Assembly (NCBI GenBank): GCA_964487605.1
Contig: CAZARU010000030.1
Span: 1 to 64,000, forward strand
Length of the DNA stretch: 64,000 bases
DNA from: JAJDAH01 sp964487605
Lineage (GTDB): Bacteria; Myxococcota_A; Polyangia; Polyangiales; Polyangiaceae
Reading direction: 5' to 3'
The notes under the pieces were generated by a model, which made no database searches, was not told the DNA's origin, and saw nothing but the letters and a program-made list of their open reading frames with translations. The position numbers were made by a program, and so were the translations under genes. The first letter of the stretch is position 1. Every line of letters starts with the position of its first letter. This document shows, in pieces, positions 17,071 to 25,670 of the stretch.

Positions 17071-18849
17071 TCAGAGCCGCGGGGGCTGAGGCATGGGCAG
17101 GCGCTTCTTCATGCCCACGGGGGGAATCTGGACCCGCACCAGGCCCTGGTCGGTCGAATGGATGAAGACGAAGCTCGGGTCGTCGAGGGACCGTTCGAAC
17201 GTGTACCGCACGCGCCACGGGTTCGACCTGGAGATCCGCTGGACCTCCACGGCGAGCCCGTCGAGCTCGACCCGGTCGCCCACTAGGAGCGGCCGCTCCG
17301 CCGACCGGTACAGCGACCCGGCCATCGTCTCGTCCACGTCGTCCGAGAGGACGGCGACGTCGAGGACGTTGTCGGCAATTCGATGCAGGTCGTGGACGTG
17401 CCACGACCCGCTGAGGCGCCAGTAGGACCTGGGCAGGGGCTGCCCGTGGACCAGCCTGAGCCACGGGAGCAGCGCGTTCGTGGTGAAGTCCGCACCGGCC
17501 AGGAGCAGCACGCGACGCGCCCCGGCGCCTTCCGTCGGAATGTCCGCCTCCTGGGCCCAGCGCCGCTGCGCCGCCGCCATGTACACCAGGTCGAGGATCT
17601 GTCGATGGGAGCGCGAGGCGGCTTCGGCCACGTGGACCGTCAGGACCGCGGCGGCGCCGATCACCTCGATGGAGAACCACCTGCCACGACGGAAGCGCTC
17701 CATGGCGAGAGCGATCAGCGTCGCGAAGAGCGGCGCAATCCCGAACGACGCGGGGAGCAGCACGCGATCCTGCGGCAGCGCGCCGGCCGCGGGCACGAGG
17801 GACAGCACCACGCCGAGGGAGAGCCACCGCAGATGCCTGGCCGTGTCGGGTTCCGCGCGCCGGCACGCGAAGCGAACCGCGACCGCCAGCGCCGCCATGG
17901 CCACGAGCCCGAACAGGACGTGCCAGCTCCGCCAGACCTCCAGGCGTTCCCAGCCGCCGACGGCGCGCCACGGGGTTCCCAGGGTGAACCAGGTGGCCTG
18001 GATGCCCAGTACGGCGTCGGCGGCGAGCACGGGGACGCGACGCAGGGCCGCGCTGGCGAACTCGATCGGACTGTTGACCGCGTCCAGGTAGTAGCCCGAT
18101 CCGCGTACGCCGAACCCGAAGGCGCCGCGCAGGGCAAACAGCAGCGCGGCCGGAATCATCGCCGGCAGCGTCGCCACCACGCGATCCCTCACCGACTTCC
18201 CGGTGGCGACGAGCTCGTGGGCCACGACGAACGTGAGCGTGGCGAGCGCGTACTCTCCGCCCAGCAGCGCCACGGCGAACGCCGCGGCCTGCAGGAGCCG
18301 CACGCGCGGAGTCCCCGCTCCCCGGACGTGGAGCCAGAGTCCCAGCACCCCGAACGTGGTCGCGACGAGGGCGCTGCGGTTGGCGAGCCACGCGAAGGGC
18401 GCCGTGTGCGCCGGCGCCAGGGCGAAGATGCCCAGCGCGACGAGCGCCATCCCGGGAGCGAACAGGCGGTGGAAGAGCAGCGCGACCGCGCCGAGGAGCG
18501 CGACGAACCAGAGCGCCGAGTGCAGGTGCCAGGCGAAGGCGTTCTCGCCAAAGACCGCATGGTCGAGCGCCATCAGGCCGCTCGCGAGCGGACGGAACAT
18601 CGCGATGCGAAGGTCCGGACCCGTCCACCAGGGGAGATAGCCGAAGTCCATGAGCGCGCGCCCGTCGCGCGCGACGTCCGCGAAGCGGAACAGATCCCAG
18701 ATGCTCCGCTCGACGGGGAACTGCCCTCGCAGCATCGCGAGCTGGATCGAGTCGTCGCCGTGAAAGCCAGTCCCCACTCCGGGCCAGCGCAGCCACAGGC
18801 CGACGGCGACGAGAGCGGCGCACCCCAGCACGTACGACGTACGACTCAT
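17071..18849 (-). CDS. Large polytopic GT-C-like membrane protein
   Basis: Predicted 592 residues. About ten hydrophobic helices occupy the first 400 residues, followed by a soluble C-terminal region of about 150 residues. After the first helix is GVGTGFHGDDSIQ, an acidic pair in the place of the GT-C periplasmic loop. AVNSP and RVLLPASFG lie in later loops. The pattern fits membrane O-glycosyltransferases of the GT-C clan, but no family-defining motif is clear, so the activity is unproven. It starts 15 bases after the stop of the upstream membrane gene and is probably in its operon. Confidence 0.6.
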   Translation of the reverse strand: MSRTSYVLGCAALVAVGLWLRWPGVGTGFHGDDSIQLAMLRGQFPVERSIWDLFRFADVARDGRALMDFGYLPWWTGPDLRIAMFRPLASGLMALDHAVFGENAFAWHLHSALWFVALLGAVALLFHRLFAPGMALVALGIFALAPAHTAPFAWLANRSALVATTFGVLGLWLHVRGAGTPRVRLLQAAAFAVALLGGEYALATLTFVVAHELVATGKSVRDRVVATLPAMIPAALLFALRGAFGFGVRGSGYYLDAVNSPIEFASAALRRVPVLAADAVLGIQATWFTLGTPWRAVGGWERLEVWRSWHVLFGLVAMAALAVAVRFACRRAEPDTARHLRWLSLGVVLSLVPAAGALPQDRVLLPASFGIAPLFATLIALAMERFRRGRWFSIEVIGAAAVLTVHVAEAASRSHRQILDLVYMAAAQRRWAQEADIPTEGAGARRVLLLAGADFTTNALLPWLRLVHGQPLPRSYWRLSGSWHVHDLHRIADNVLDVAVLSDDVDETMAGSLYRSAERPLLVGDRVELDGLAVEVQRISRSNPWRVRYTFERSLDDPSFVFIHSTDQGLVRVQIPPVGMKKRLPMPQPPRL

Positions 18850-18864
18850 GGCCGCGGACCCCGG

Positions 18865-20472
18865 CTACTTGCCGAGCTCCTTCCAGCCCGTGGGCAGCCG
18901 CCGCGCCCGGGTGAACGCAAAGTGCTCGAAGTGGTACCAGATGATGCTCTCGTCGAGGTCCCAGAGACGGTACCGGCACGGCTTCTTGTCGATGTTGCAG
19001 AACGTGGGTCCGATGTACGTCCCCGTGAGCGCGACCGCGGCGGCCTTCGCCTGTTCCTCGGTGAAGTACGCCAGCGGCTTCGGGGTTCGAGGCACACGCA
19101 CCACGTAGAGCGTGCGGTCGTTCCAGCTCCGGTCGTAGGAGAAGGCGCCGAGAAACTGCACGAAGACCGACCAAGCGAGGGCAACACCGGCCACCACGGC
19201 GCCGAAGCGCCTGGAGAGCGTCGAATCGACGACGGGCGCGATGAAGATCACGAGGAGCGGCACCACGTCGAGCCACGGGCGGTAGCCGAACGTCCAGCCG
19301 CCCCACCAGTCGAACCACTTGCACTGAACGGCCATGAGCCCGAGGGCGACGACGGTGAGCGGGCGGAGCGGCGCGCATTCGGGGCGGCGCCAGATCCTCA
19401 CCATTCCCCAGAACGCCGCGACGAGGAACGGCGTGAACCACAGCAGGCCGCGCGACGGACTCGCCATGAGGCCGGCCAGCCCGTGAAAGAACGGCGTCTG
19501 CCACAGGTCCGGCGACTCGGTCTTCTCCAGGGCCACCACGGGGCCCACGACCTCCTGTCCGAACGAGATGGGCGTGCCGAAGTAGTGGAAGTTGTAGAGC
19601 GCGATGGCCATCACGGGCGGCGCGGCGCCGACGCAGAACGCGAGCAGGGAGCTTCGATGCTTCCACGCGAGGTAGCCACCCACCGCCACGACGGCGAGGA
19701 GGCTGGTGGGCCGCGTCGCGAAGGCGGTCGCGTACGCGGCGCCGGCGAGGGCGGCATTCGCGCGCCCCTCGGGGCCCCGCACCAGGAACGCGGTGCCGAG
19801 CGCCAGGAAGAACGCGTTGAACGTCTGCTGCCAGGCCGCCTGGCTCGAAACGGCCCACGCACAGGTTCCCAAGCCGTACGCGAGCGCCAGCAGCAGGGCA
19901 CGACGGCGCGACGTGAAGCGCCGCGCGACGAGCAGCACGAGGACCGCCGCGCCGGCGACGGCGAGCGACCCGTGCAGCTTCGACAGCGAGTGCTTCAGAA
20001 GTGGCTTCTCGACGACCCTGGCGTCGATGGCGCGAAGCACGGCGGCGACCGGAACCATGACGAGCCCGGGCACCGGACCGAAGGTGCTGACGTAGGCGCC
20101 CTCGAGGCGCGTGGGCGCGATGTAGTACCGGCTACGGCCGAACGTGATGTGCCCGCTCTCCTTCCACTCGGACGCCGGCTTGCCGTCGATGACCTGGGAC
20201 CAGCGCAGGAAGTACAGGTCGTCGGTCTCCTTCATGGGCGCCGCGGTTTTCCAGTGGAACATCTCCGGGAACTCGTTCGGACCGAACGACAGCTTGCCGT
20301 GGGCGAGGAGCGTGAACGGGAGGTTCACGTTGGGTACGACGTCACCCTCCTCGATGACCGTGACGTTCGAGTGATGGACGACCAGCAGCAAGACGAAGAC
20401 GAGCGCCGCGACCCAGCGGTCCCGACGAACCTCGGCACGATCAGGCACCGCTCGGTCCATCGTCATGGTCAC
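18865..20472 (-). CDS. GT39-like membrane protein
   Basis: Predicted 535 residues from GTG 20472, with in-frame ATGs at 20466 and 20460. A helix at about 20-37 is followed by a large loop (VIEEGDVVPNVNLPF...MKETDDLYFLRW) with many acidic and aromatic residues, then about nine more helices and a soluble tail containing GPTFCNIDKKPCRYR. AYGLGTCAWAVSSQAAWQQT resembles the fourth-to-fifth helix region of dolichyl-phosphate-mannose mannosyltransferase family relatives. The gene overlaps the end of its upstream neighbour by up to 32 bases, which implies coupled expression. Sugar donor unknown. Confidence 0.6.
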   Translation of the reverse strand: MTMTMDRAVPDRAEVRRDRWVAALVFVLLLVVHHSNVTVIEEGDVVPNVNLPFTLLAHGKLSFGPNEFPEMFHWKTAAPMKETDDLYFLRWSQVIDGKPASEWKESGHITFGRSRYYIAPTRLEGAYVSTFGPVPGLVMVPVAAVLRAIDARVVEKPLLKHSLSKLHGSLAVAGAAVLVLLVARRFTSRRRALLLALAYGLGTCAWAVSSQAAWQQTFNAFFLALGTAFLVRGPEGRANAALAGAAYATAFATRPTSLLAVVAVGGYLAWKHRSSLLAFCVGAAPPVMAIALYNFHYFGTPISFGQEVVGPVVALEKTESPDLWQTPFFHGLAGLMASPSRGLLWFTPFLVAAFWGMVRIWRRPECAPLRPLTVVALGLMAVQCKWFDWWGGWTFGYRPWLDVVPLLVIFIAPVVDSTLSRRFGAVVAGVALAWSVFVQFLGAFSYDRSWNDRTLYVVRVPRTPKPLAYFTEEQAKAAAVALTGTYIGPTFCNIDKKPCRYRLWDLDESIIWYHFEHFAFTRARRLPTGWKELGK

Positions 20473-22435
20473 GGGAGGAGGTTTTCGGCGGGCTCAGTGC
20501 GGTGCGCCGCCGGAGGGCGACCATCCACCAGCCGAGCAGCACCATCCATCCAGCCGCCGAGGCGACGACCGGGACGCGACTCGGTGTGTAGCGGAGCTCG
20601 ACGCGAAAGTCGCCGATGGGGACCCGATCGACCAGGAGGAACCCCTCGGGGCTCTCGCGGAGCGACCCACCGGGAACCCCGGAGAGCGTCCACCAGGGGT
20701 GGTAGGTGGTCTTGACGACCACGCGTCCGTTGGTGTGCTGCGTCGTGAGACGAAAGTCGATGGCTCCGTTCCGCCAGGCCACGTCGCGCACGACGTTGGT
20801 CGGTCGGAGCTCCGCGATCCACGAGCTGCGGGCTCCTTTTCGGCGCCATACCGAGAACCGCCCGACCTCGTGCATCAGCTCGAAGGAGTCCGAGCCGGCC
20901 AGCCAGCGGCGCAGAGGATCGCTCGACGCCACCAGCACGCCCGCGTTGGTCTTGTCCATGCTGACCGCGAGCTGGCCGGGATCGATGTGCCGGCGCCCGT
21001 AGAGCTGGTCGAACTCGCTGAGCGTCCATCGGGTCGCGAACGGGACGACACCGTAGTAGGTGCCGAGCTGGGGCCGCCCCACGTGGTGGGAGGTCAGCAC
21101 GAGCAGGTGCGAGCGCGCGGGGCCACCTTCTTTCCACCGCTGACCGAAGGTGTCGTGGAGATAGATGCGCCCCCATTCGTCGCTGGAGTTCTCGCGAAGC
21201 CACGCCCACAGGTTCCTGGCATCGACGACGAGCGCGCGGACCGAGTCGGGATGCTCGCGGCGCAGCGGCAGACCCCACCAGAAGCCGAGCGCCGTCCCGA
21301 GGGCGCCCATCGCGAGAGCGACCGCCCGCCGATCGAGGCGCTGCCACCGGGGCGACGAGAGCAACGGGATGGCGGCGAGGGCCATCCCGATCCTCACCCA
21401 GTACAGGAGGCGCCAGCTCACGGGACCCAGGAGCGAGATGCGCACGTAGAAATGCACGAGGATGGCGGCGAGCACCACGCAGGCGAACCAGAAGCCGACG
21501 ACGGCCAGCCGATCGGGCCGCCGGGAGCGCCACGCGTAGCCGGCCACCCCCGCGGCGAGCAGCCCGACCATCGGCAGGGCGTCGGTCAGGTAGAGCCCCG
21601 ACTGAATGGCCTCGCCGGGACGATTCGCGAGGAGGAGCAGCGCGTCGGTGGGAAGGACGAGCCTGCACGCCACCTCGAGCGGTGACAGCGCGTCGATGGG
21701 CGCGGCCGTGGCGTCCGTCGTCATGACGAACGTGAGCCAGTAGGCGGAAGACGCCAGCGCGGCCGTGCAGCAGCCTGCCGCCCGCCGAAGGAGGACCCCC
21801 CGATCCACGTCACGGGAGACGAACTCCTGCATCGTCACCACGGCCACCATGAGCGCCGCCATGACCAGCGCGAAGAGGTGAGTGAGCGCCACGCCCGCGA
21901 GGAGCATCCACGTGAGCGGCTCAGACGCCCGTGCTCCACGCCCGGCGAGTCGGTCGACGAAGAGCACGGCGCCCGCGGCCGCCAGGGAGTGCGTCCACAT
22001 GCCGCCCAGTGGCGACCCGATGCCGGTGATCATCGGCGCCTGGACGAGCACGACGTACGAAAGGAGCGCCGCCGGCACGGTCCCGACGCGGCGGCGAGCC
22101 ACGAAGCCGATTGCGAACGCCGGGGCGGCGAAGCCGACGACCAGCAGCGCGGCGTACAGCGGGCCCAGGGGCGCGCCGTGCCGGACGAGCCAGGCGAGCG
22201 GCGGGTACCAGATCGGCGAGTGCAGCGTCCCCAGGGCGAAGCCGGTGAAGCCGATCTCCGACCACCCCGCGCCCTCGGCGCGCGCAAGGTCGAGGATCTC
22301 CGCCCAGTGGACGGCGTTGTCGATGTACGTCAGGTGACCGCCGCCGAGGATCGGCGCGCCGATGATCAGCGACGTCGCGGCCAGGACGAGCGCCGCCAAC
22401 GCATCACCTCGGCCCCAGGGTCGCGACGCCGGCAT
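20441..22435 (-). CDS. Large polytopic membrane protein with periplasmic C-terminal domain
   Basis: Predicted 664 residues from ATG 22435; the open frame continues upstream but is low complexity. About twelve helices span residues 10-400. A roughly 230-residue soluble region and one last helix (VVASAAGWMVLLGWWMVAL) follow. The soluble part contains a HPWWTLSG stretch close to its end, similar to YfhO-type and PTPS-related membrane proteins that carry a beta domain before the final helix. It is the first gene of the minus-strand block, so its promoter should lie in 22436-22639, the gap shared with the divergent lipoprotein gene. Confidence 0.6.
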   Translation of the reverse strand: MPASRPWGRGDALAALVLAATSLIIGAPILGGGHLTYIDNAVHWAEILDLARAEGAGWSEIGFTGFALGTLHSPIWYPPLAWLVRHGAPLGPLYAALLVVGFAAPAFAIGFVARRRVGTVPAALLSYVVLVQAPMITGIGSPLGGMWTHSLAAAGAVLFVDRLAGRGARASEPLTWMLLAGVALTHLFALVMAALMVAVVTMQEFVSRDVDRGVLLRRAAGCCTAALASSAYWLTFVMTTDATAAPIDALSPLEVACRLVLPTDALLLLANRPGEAIQSGLYLTDALPMVGLLAAGVAGYAWRSRRPDRLAVVGFWFACVVLAAILVHFYVRISLLGPVSWRLLYWVRIGMALAAIPLLSSPRWQRLDRRAVALAMGALGTALGFWWGLPLRREHPDSVRALVVDARNLWAWLRENSSDEWGRIYLHDTFGQRWKEGGPARSHLLVLTSHHVGRPQLGTYYGVVPFATRWTLSEFDQLYGRRHIDPGQLAVSMDKTNAGVLVASSDPLRRWLAGSDSFELMHEVGRFSVWRRKGARSSWIAELRPTNVVRDVAWRNGAIDFRLTTQHTNGRVVVKTTYHPWWTLSGVPGGSLRESPEGFLLVDRVPIGDFRVELRYTPSRVPVVASAAGWMVLLGWWMVALRRRTALSPPKTSSRDHDDGPSGA

Positions 22436-22639
22436 CGAACCGGCGCGAATCCTACGCGAGCCCGAGCGCGAACGGGTCGGCCGCTCGCGGCGGAACTTTC
22501 CGCCCGCGCCGCGGGCCGTCGGGCAGGGGCAGCTCGCGAGCCGCCCAGGCAGGCACGCGCCGCAGAAATTCCCTGGGTGGGCCGCCCGACTTCGCGTATG
22601 CTCCCGCACATGATGCTGCGCTTCAAAGGTCGGGGGCCG

Positions 22640-23125
22640 ATGGGTTCGAGGATGGTCCGCCAGGAGGCACGAGCACTGCTCTGGGTGGCCGTACTGCTGG
22701 TCGCCGCCTGCGGCGGTGACGACGGAGAGAGCAGCGGCGACCCGAAGGGCAGCGGCGGAACCAGCGGAGGCGGCGGCTCGTCGGGTACGACCGCGGTGCC
22801 CGGTTGCTCTGCCGCGCCCGACTGCGGAAGCTGCACCGCGTGCTTCGACGAGTGCGTGTGCAACGGAGGCGGCAGCGACCTCTGCCTGCAGAGCTGCCTG
22901 AACCAGATGGGCATGTGCGGCAACGGCGTGGTCGAGGGCACGGAGCAGTGCGACACCGCGAACCTCAACGGTGAGACCTGTGCCAGCGCCACGATGAACG
23001 CGAAGCCCATGGGCACGCTGAGCTGCACGACGACGTGCTCGCTCAACGTCGGCAACTGCCTCGGCGGCTCGTCCGGCTTCGGCGGCACGGGCGGCATGTC
23101 GGGCAGCGGCGGCTTCGGCGGCTGA
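22640..23125 (+). CDS. Cys-rich lipoprotein, paralogue of the 1-349 protein
   Basis: Predicted 161 residues from ATG 22640; ATGs at 22612 and 22652 are alternatives. The signal ALLWVAVLLVAAC carries a VAAC lipobox. Mature protein: acidic/Gly linker, a compact CSAAPDCGSCTACFDECVC segment, and the block CGNGVVEGTEQCD...GETC...KPMGTLSC, which matches the left-edge lipoprotein almost residue for residue. A Gly-rich FGG tail ends the protein. The Cys spacing suggests disulfide-bonded surface domains. Function unknown. It is divergent from the membrane-protein block. Confidence 0.75.
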   Translation: MGSRMVRQEARALLWVAVLLVAACGGDDGESSGDPKGSGGTSGGGGSSGTTAVPGCSAAPDCGSCTACFDECVCNGGGSDLCLQSCLNQMGMCGNGVVEGTEQCDTANLNGETCASATMNAKPMGTLSCTTTCSLNVGNCLGGSSGFGGTGGMSGSGGFGG

Positions 23126-23237
23126 CCACCGAGACCGGTAGGCGCGCGGCATACGGCGCACGGCCCGGCGGCGAGCACCCCCTGGCGGCGCAGCGGCGCG
23201 CTTGTGCTCCTTCCGCAACCGAACCACGCTCCCCCTC

Positions 23238-24236
23238 GTGACCGCAAAGCGCGCCCTCATCACCGGGATTACCGGCCAGGACGGGTCGTACATGGCCGAG
23301 TTGCTCCTGGCCAAGGGCTACGACGTTCACGGGCTGGTTCGCCGCACGGCGGTCGTGACGCCGGGCGTGCGGCTCGCGCGCCTCGCTTCGTGCGTCGACC
23401 GAATCACGCTGCACGCGGCCTCCCTGGAGAACTACGCGAGCGTCTTCTCGGTGGTCGAGCGCGTGCGCCCGGACGAGTGCTACCACTTCGCCGCCCAGAG
23501 CTACGTCGCGGATTCGTTCGAGGACGCTTTCACCACGATGACCGCGAACATCACCGGGACGCACCACGTACTCGCTGCCGTCCAGGCCGTTGCTCCCAAA
23601 TGTCGAGTCTTCTACGCGGGCTCCAGCGAGATGTTCGGCAACGCCGACGAGGTGCCGCAAAAGGAGACGACCCGCCTGCACCCGCGGTCGCCCTACGGGA
23701 TCAGCAAGGTCGCCGGCTTCCACCTCACGAGCAACTTTCGCGAGGCCTTCGGGACGTTCGCGTGCAGCGCGATTGCCTTCAACCACGAGTCGCCTCGCCG
23801 TGGACCGGAGTTCGTCACGCGCAAGATCAGCAGCACGGTCGCGCGCATCGTCGCCAAGAAGCAGGAGCGCCTCGTGCTCGGCAATCTGGACGCCCAGCGC
23901 GACTGGGGTCACGCGCGGGACTACGTGGAGGCGATGTGGCTCATGCTTCAGCAGCAGAGCCCCGACGACTACGTGATCGCCACGGGGGAGACGCACTCCG
24001 TTCGTGAGTTCGCCGATCTCGCTTTCGCGACGGTCGGGCTCGACTCGAAGGCGTACGTGGACGTCTCGGAGGCGTACTTCCGCCCCGCCGAGATCAACGC
24101 TCTGCGCGGCGACGCCTCGAAGGCGGAGAAGGTGCTCGGCTGGAAGCCACGCTCCCGCTTTCGGGAGCTGGTGCGCGAGATGGTGACCGCCGACTGCGAG
24201 GCCCTCGGCGTCGGTAGCGCCGTCGTCGGCGAGTAG
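23238..24236 (+). CDS. gmd: GDP-mannose 4,6-dehydratase
   Basis: Predicted 332 residues from GTG 23238; the frame is open to 23202 but those residues precede the Rossmann strand. The NAD(P)-binding motif is T9-G-I-T-G13-Q-D-G16. The active site has SSEMFG and Y153-GIS-K157. FAAQSYVADSFEDAF, RDWGHARDYVEAMW, FRPAEINALRGDASKAEKVLGWKP are strongly conserved in GMD. The enzyme converts GDP-mannose to GDP-4-keto-6-deoxymannose, the precursor of fucose, rhamnose and perosamine donors. No second-step reductase or aminotransferase is adjacent. It supports an envelope-glycan role for the region. Confidence 0.93.
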   Translation: MTAKRALITGITGQDGSYMAELLLAKGYDVHGLVRRTAVVTPGVRLARLASCVDRITLHAASLENYASVFSVVERVRPDECYHFAAQSYVADSFEDAFTTMTANITGTHHVLAAVQAVAPKCRVFYAGSSEMFGNADEVPQKETTRLHPRSPYGISKVAGFHLTSNFREAFGTFACSAIAFNHESPRRGPEFVTRKISSTVARIVAKKQERLVLGNLDAQRDWGHARDYVEAMWLMLQQQSPDDYVIATGETHSVREFADLAFATVGLDSKAYVDVSEAYFRPAEINALRGDASKAEKVLGWKPRSRFRELVREMVTADCEALGVGSAVVGE

Positions 24237-24283
24237 GGTGCGCCGCGCGCCGGGTCCACGCGCGGCCACGGGAACGAGATCTC

Positions 24284-25666
24284 GTGGATGACACCCCGAG
24301 CAACGACGCCGGCATCGCATCGCCCTCGTTCGGGACCGTCGTCCGTACCTTCACCCGCGTGGGGCTGCAGAGCTTCGGCGGACCCGCCGGCCAGATCGCG
24401 GTGATGCACCGCATCCTGGTGGAGGAGAAGCGCTGGATCGGTGAACGGCGCTTCTTGCACGCCCTCAACTACTGCGTGTTGCTCCCGGGACCGGAGGCGC
24501 AGCAGCTCGCGACGTACCTCGGCTGGTTGCTGCACGGTCATCGCGGCGGGCTGGCCGCAGGAACGCTCTTCGTCCTGCCCGGCGTCGTCACGATCCTCGC
24601 TGCCAGCTTCCTGTACGCGGCAGCGCGCGACGTCTCGTGGGTCGCAGGGCTCTTCTTCGGCCTGAAAGCCGCCGTGCTCGCCGTCGTCGTCGAAGCGGTC
24701 CTGCGCATCGGCACGAGGGTCATGAAGAACGCGGTGATGGTCGCGATCGCCGCCGCCGCGTTCGTCGGCCTCTTCTTCTTCCAGGTCCCCTTCCCCGCCG
24801 TGGTCGGCCTCGCGGCCCTCGTCGGACTGGTGGGCAGCCTCGCCGCGCCTGCCACGTTCGACGTCGGGCGTGGTCCCGAAGCCGGAGAGTCCGGGCCCGC
24901 GCTCGTGGACGCCCTCTTGGCGCGTGACCCCGAGCGCACGCGCCCCTCGCTGGCTCGGGCGGCCCGCGTGACCGTCATCTGCCTCGCCCTGTGGTTCGCC
25001 CCCATCGCGGTCCTGGCGACCGTCTTCGGGCGGCACCACGTGTTCGTCGTCGAGGCCGTCTTCTTCAGCAAGGCTGCGGCGGTGACGTTCGGCGGAGCGT
25101 ACGCCGTGCTCGTCTACGTCGCACAGCAAGCCGTGGAGCGCTACGCGTGGCTCGGCCCGGGCGAGATGCTCGACGGCCTCGGACTCGCGGAAACGACGCC
25201 CGGACCGCTCGTCATGGTGGTTCAGTTCGTCGGTTTCATGGGCGCGTTCAACCACCCCGGCTCCCTCGACCCGTACGTCGCCGGAACCATCGGCGCGCTG
25301 CTCACGACCTGGGTCACGTTCGTCCCGTGTTTTCTCTGGATCTTCCTGGGCGCGCCGTGGGTCGAGTGGCTGCGCGGCCGGCGCGCGCTGGCGGCGGCCC
25401 TGTCGGCGATCACCGCGGCGGTCGTCGGAGTCATCTCGAACCTCGCGGCGTGGTTCGCGCTCCACGTCCTGTTCACGCGCGTGGAGAGCGTGACGGGGCC
25501 CGTCGGCCTCCGACTGCTCCTACCGGACTGGACCTCGGTGGAACCCGTCGCGCTCGTGGTGGCGGTGAGCGCACTCGTCGCGATGCGCCGCTTTCGCCTC
25601 GAGATGCTGCCGGTGCTCGGCGCGAGCGCGCTCGTCGGCCTCGTCGCACGGCTCCTGCGCGGATGA
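24284..25666 (+). CDS. chrA: Chromate transporter, long two-domain form
   Basis: Predicted 460 residues from GTG 24284 preceded by a GGGAACGAG run. Two CHR domains are present. The first has GLQSFGGPAGQIAVMH and LLPGPEAQQLATYLGW; the second has AAAVTFGGAYAVL and LAETTPGPLVMVVQFVGF. These paired FGG and PGP motifs are diagnostic of the long-chain CHR family, and about ten helices are visible. The family exports chromate using the membrane potential, although some members have other anion substrates. No chrB or other resistance gene is nearby. Confidence 0.9.
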   Translation: MDDTPSNDAGIASPSFGTVVRTFTRVGLQSFGGPAGQIAVMHRILVEEKRWIGERRFLHALNYCVLLPGPEAQQLATYLGWLLHGHRGGLAAGTLFVLPGVVTILAASFLYAAARDVSWVAGLFFGLKAAVLAVVVEAVLRIGTRVMKNAVMVAIAAAAFVGLFFFQVPFPAVVGLAALVGLVGSLAAPATFDVGRGPEAGESGPALVDALLARDPERTRPSLARAARVTVICLALWFAPIAVLATVFGRHHVFVVEAVFFSKAAAVTFGGAYAVLVYVAQQAVERYAWLGPGEMLDGLGLAETTPGPLVMVVQFVGFMGAFNHPGSLDPYVAGTIGALLTTWVTFVPCFLWIFLGAPWVEWLRGRRALAAALSAITAAVVGVISNLAAWFALHVLFTRVESVTGPVGLRLLLPDWTSVEPVALVVAVSALVAMRRFRLEMLPVLGASALVGLVARLLRG

Positions 25667-25670
25667 CCGT

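Noticed and set aside
17383..20715. Plus-strand open frame of 1110 codons across three minus-strand membrane genes
   Set aside because: Its protein is very Arg/Glu/Gly-rich with no family features, while the minus strand encodes clear membrane proteins in operon order.
24284..25666. chrA as a sign of a mobile resistance island
   Set aside because: No integrase, transposase, repeat boundary or other resistance gene is near, and its codon use looks like its neighbours.
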